Shown in pieces: positions 6,591-7,077 of a DNA stretch of 7,077 nucleotides (within the stretch, counting starts at the first letter, position 1; the number at the start of each line of letters is the position of its first letter). The notes beneath the pieces were generated by a model, which worked only from the letters and a program-made list of their open reading frames with translations, ran no database searches and had not been told where the DNA came from. The DNA is taken from assembly GCA_001795115.1 (NCBI GenBank), contig MGNI01000020.1, positions 5,927 through 13,003 of the forward strand. Direction: 5' to 3'. Position numbers and translations under genes: made by a program. The stretch comes from Chloroflexi bacterium RBG_16_48_8. Its GTDB lineage: Bacteria; Chloroflexota; Anaerolineae; Anaerolineales; E44-bin32.

Positions 6591-6626
6591 GATAGAATAC
6601 CCACTGAAATGGAGTTTCATTCTATC
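6591..6626 (+). repeat. Inverted repeat between the HPr-kinase-like and cupin genes
   Basis: GATAGAAT (6591-6598) and ATTCTATC (6619-6626) are perfect complements. Inside them, GAAA (6606-6609) and TTTC (6615-6618) continue the stem after a 7-base bulge, giving up to 12 bp around the loop TGGAG. It starts five bases after the stop codon of the upstream gene. No T-run directly follows, so it may be a weak terminator, an mRNA-end stabiliser or an operator for the cupin gene. Confidence 0.55.
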
Positions 6627-6687
6627 GATGAGCAAGTCGTATAGGGTGATCTCTTGTTCTTGAAGTTTTATGCTTCTTGTTTTGTTG

Positions 6688-6695
6688 AAAGGTGA
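6688..6695 (+). promoter_or_regulatory. Ribosome-binding site of the cupin gene
   Basis: AAAGGTGA lies six bases before the ATG at 6702. It supports this start for an open frame that has no stop codon inside the window. Confidence 0.65.
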
Positions 6696-6701
6696 TTTCG
6701 A

Positions 6702-7077
6702 ATGATAAAAAAACAAAATTTGAGAGATGTCGAGTTTCAACCCGCCCCGAACCGGATGATCGCTGAATTAATTTCAGGAGAATCGCTCGGATCGCAGGCT
6801 GTGACCCTGCGAATCGTCGATTTGGTGCCTCGCTCTCAGCAGAAACAGCGCCATCCACACGCGCACCAGGATTTCGAAGAGGCGATTTTTGTCCTCAAAG
6901 GGGAAGGGAAGATCTGGGTTGAAGGTCAATTCATGGATATTGAAGAGGGAGATGCGATCATCATCCCGGCTGGAGTCGTGCATATGACCCTCAATGCCAC
7001 GGAGACGCCTTTGCGTCTGGTGTGTTTCTTTCCTGTTCGGGAGGGTGTGGGCAACCGCACCCGAGCGGAAGAGTCCA
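6702..7077 (+). CDS. Single-domain cupin protein (3' partial)
   Basis: The frame opens at ATG 6702 and is still open at the window end, giving 125 residues. Both cupin motifs are complete. Motif 1 is H53-x-H55-x4-E60-x6-G67 (with an extra H51), and motif 2 is G83-x5-P89-x-G91-x2-H94-x3-N98. H53, H55, E60 and H94 are the expected 3-His/1-Glu metal site, so a metal-binding beta-barrel is likely. Small cupins act as dioxygenases, isomerases or ligand-binding regulators; nothing here picks one. No helix-turn-helix is visible in the first 30 residues, so it is not the usual HTH-cupin regulator unless a further domain follows beyond the window. It lies 115 bases after the HPr-kinase-like gene on the same strand and could be co-transcribed or have its own promoter. 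Confidence 0.87.
   Translation, partial: MIKKQNLRDVEFQPAPNRMIAELISGESLGSQAVTLRIVDLVPRSQQKQRHPHAHQDFEEAIFVLKGEGKIWVEGQFMDIEEGDAIIIPAGVVHMTLNATETPLRLVCFFPVREGVGNRTRAEES

Noticed and set aside
6654..6674. Promoter for the cupin gene with TATGCT as -10 box
   Set aside because: The only TTG-type -35 candidates lie at the wrong distance (about 9 bases), so it is not supported.

Overview
This window carries seven protein-coding genes, all on the + strand and mostly 30 to 120 bases apart. The first is cut at its 5' end and the last at its 3' end. No tRNA, rRNA, CRISPR array, transposase or phage gene is visible. Base composition is moderate and looks even across the window. Every internal gene has a purine-rich Shine-Dalgarno site, so this is a bacterium. 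The mix of an HPr-kinase-like protein, a YeiH-type exporter and tandem M24-like proteins would fit an environmental anaerobe such as a Chloroflexota member, but that is a weak guess from protein style only.

Layout: (1) the C-terminal part of a thiamine-diphosphate enzyme of the acetolactate synthase-like superfamily (1-710). (2) A nitrilase-superfamily amidohydrolase with an intact Glu-Lys-Cys triad (768-1796). (3, 4) Two tandem paralogues with the creatinase/Xaa-Pro peptidase (M24) fold (1857-3023 and 3053-4216). Both have lost four of the five metal ligands and the usual catalytic His, with the same replacements. (5) A YeiH/UPF0324-family membrane protein, often called a putative sulfate exporter (4313-5461). 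(6) A P-loop protein of the HPr-kinase-like type with an unusual N-terminal part (5579-6586). (7) A small single-domain cupin, open at the window end (6702 to beyond 7077).

Genes 1 to 5 look like one operon for breaking down, or otherwise processing, a small nitrogen-containing molecule: C-N bond hydrolysis (nitrilase), possibly a second non-metal C-N chemistry (M24-like pair), a ThDP carbon-carbon reaction on a 2-oxo acid, and export of an anion. Genes 6 and 7 are separated by longer leaders with inverted repeats and may be regulatory or accessory. The substrate cannot be read from the sequence.

The two most notable signals are the matched active-site losses in the tandem M24-like proteins, and a three-part complementary element before gene 6. 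In that element, one arm can pair either with an upstream copy or with the ribosome-binding site of gene 6, which is the layout of an RNA switch.
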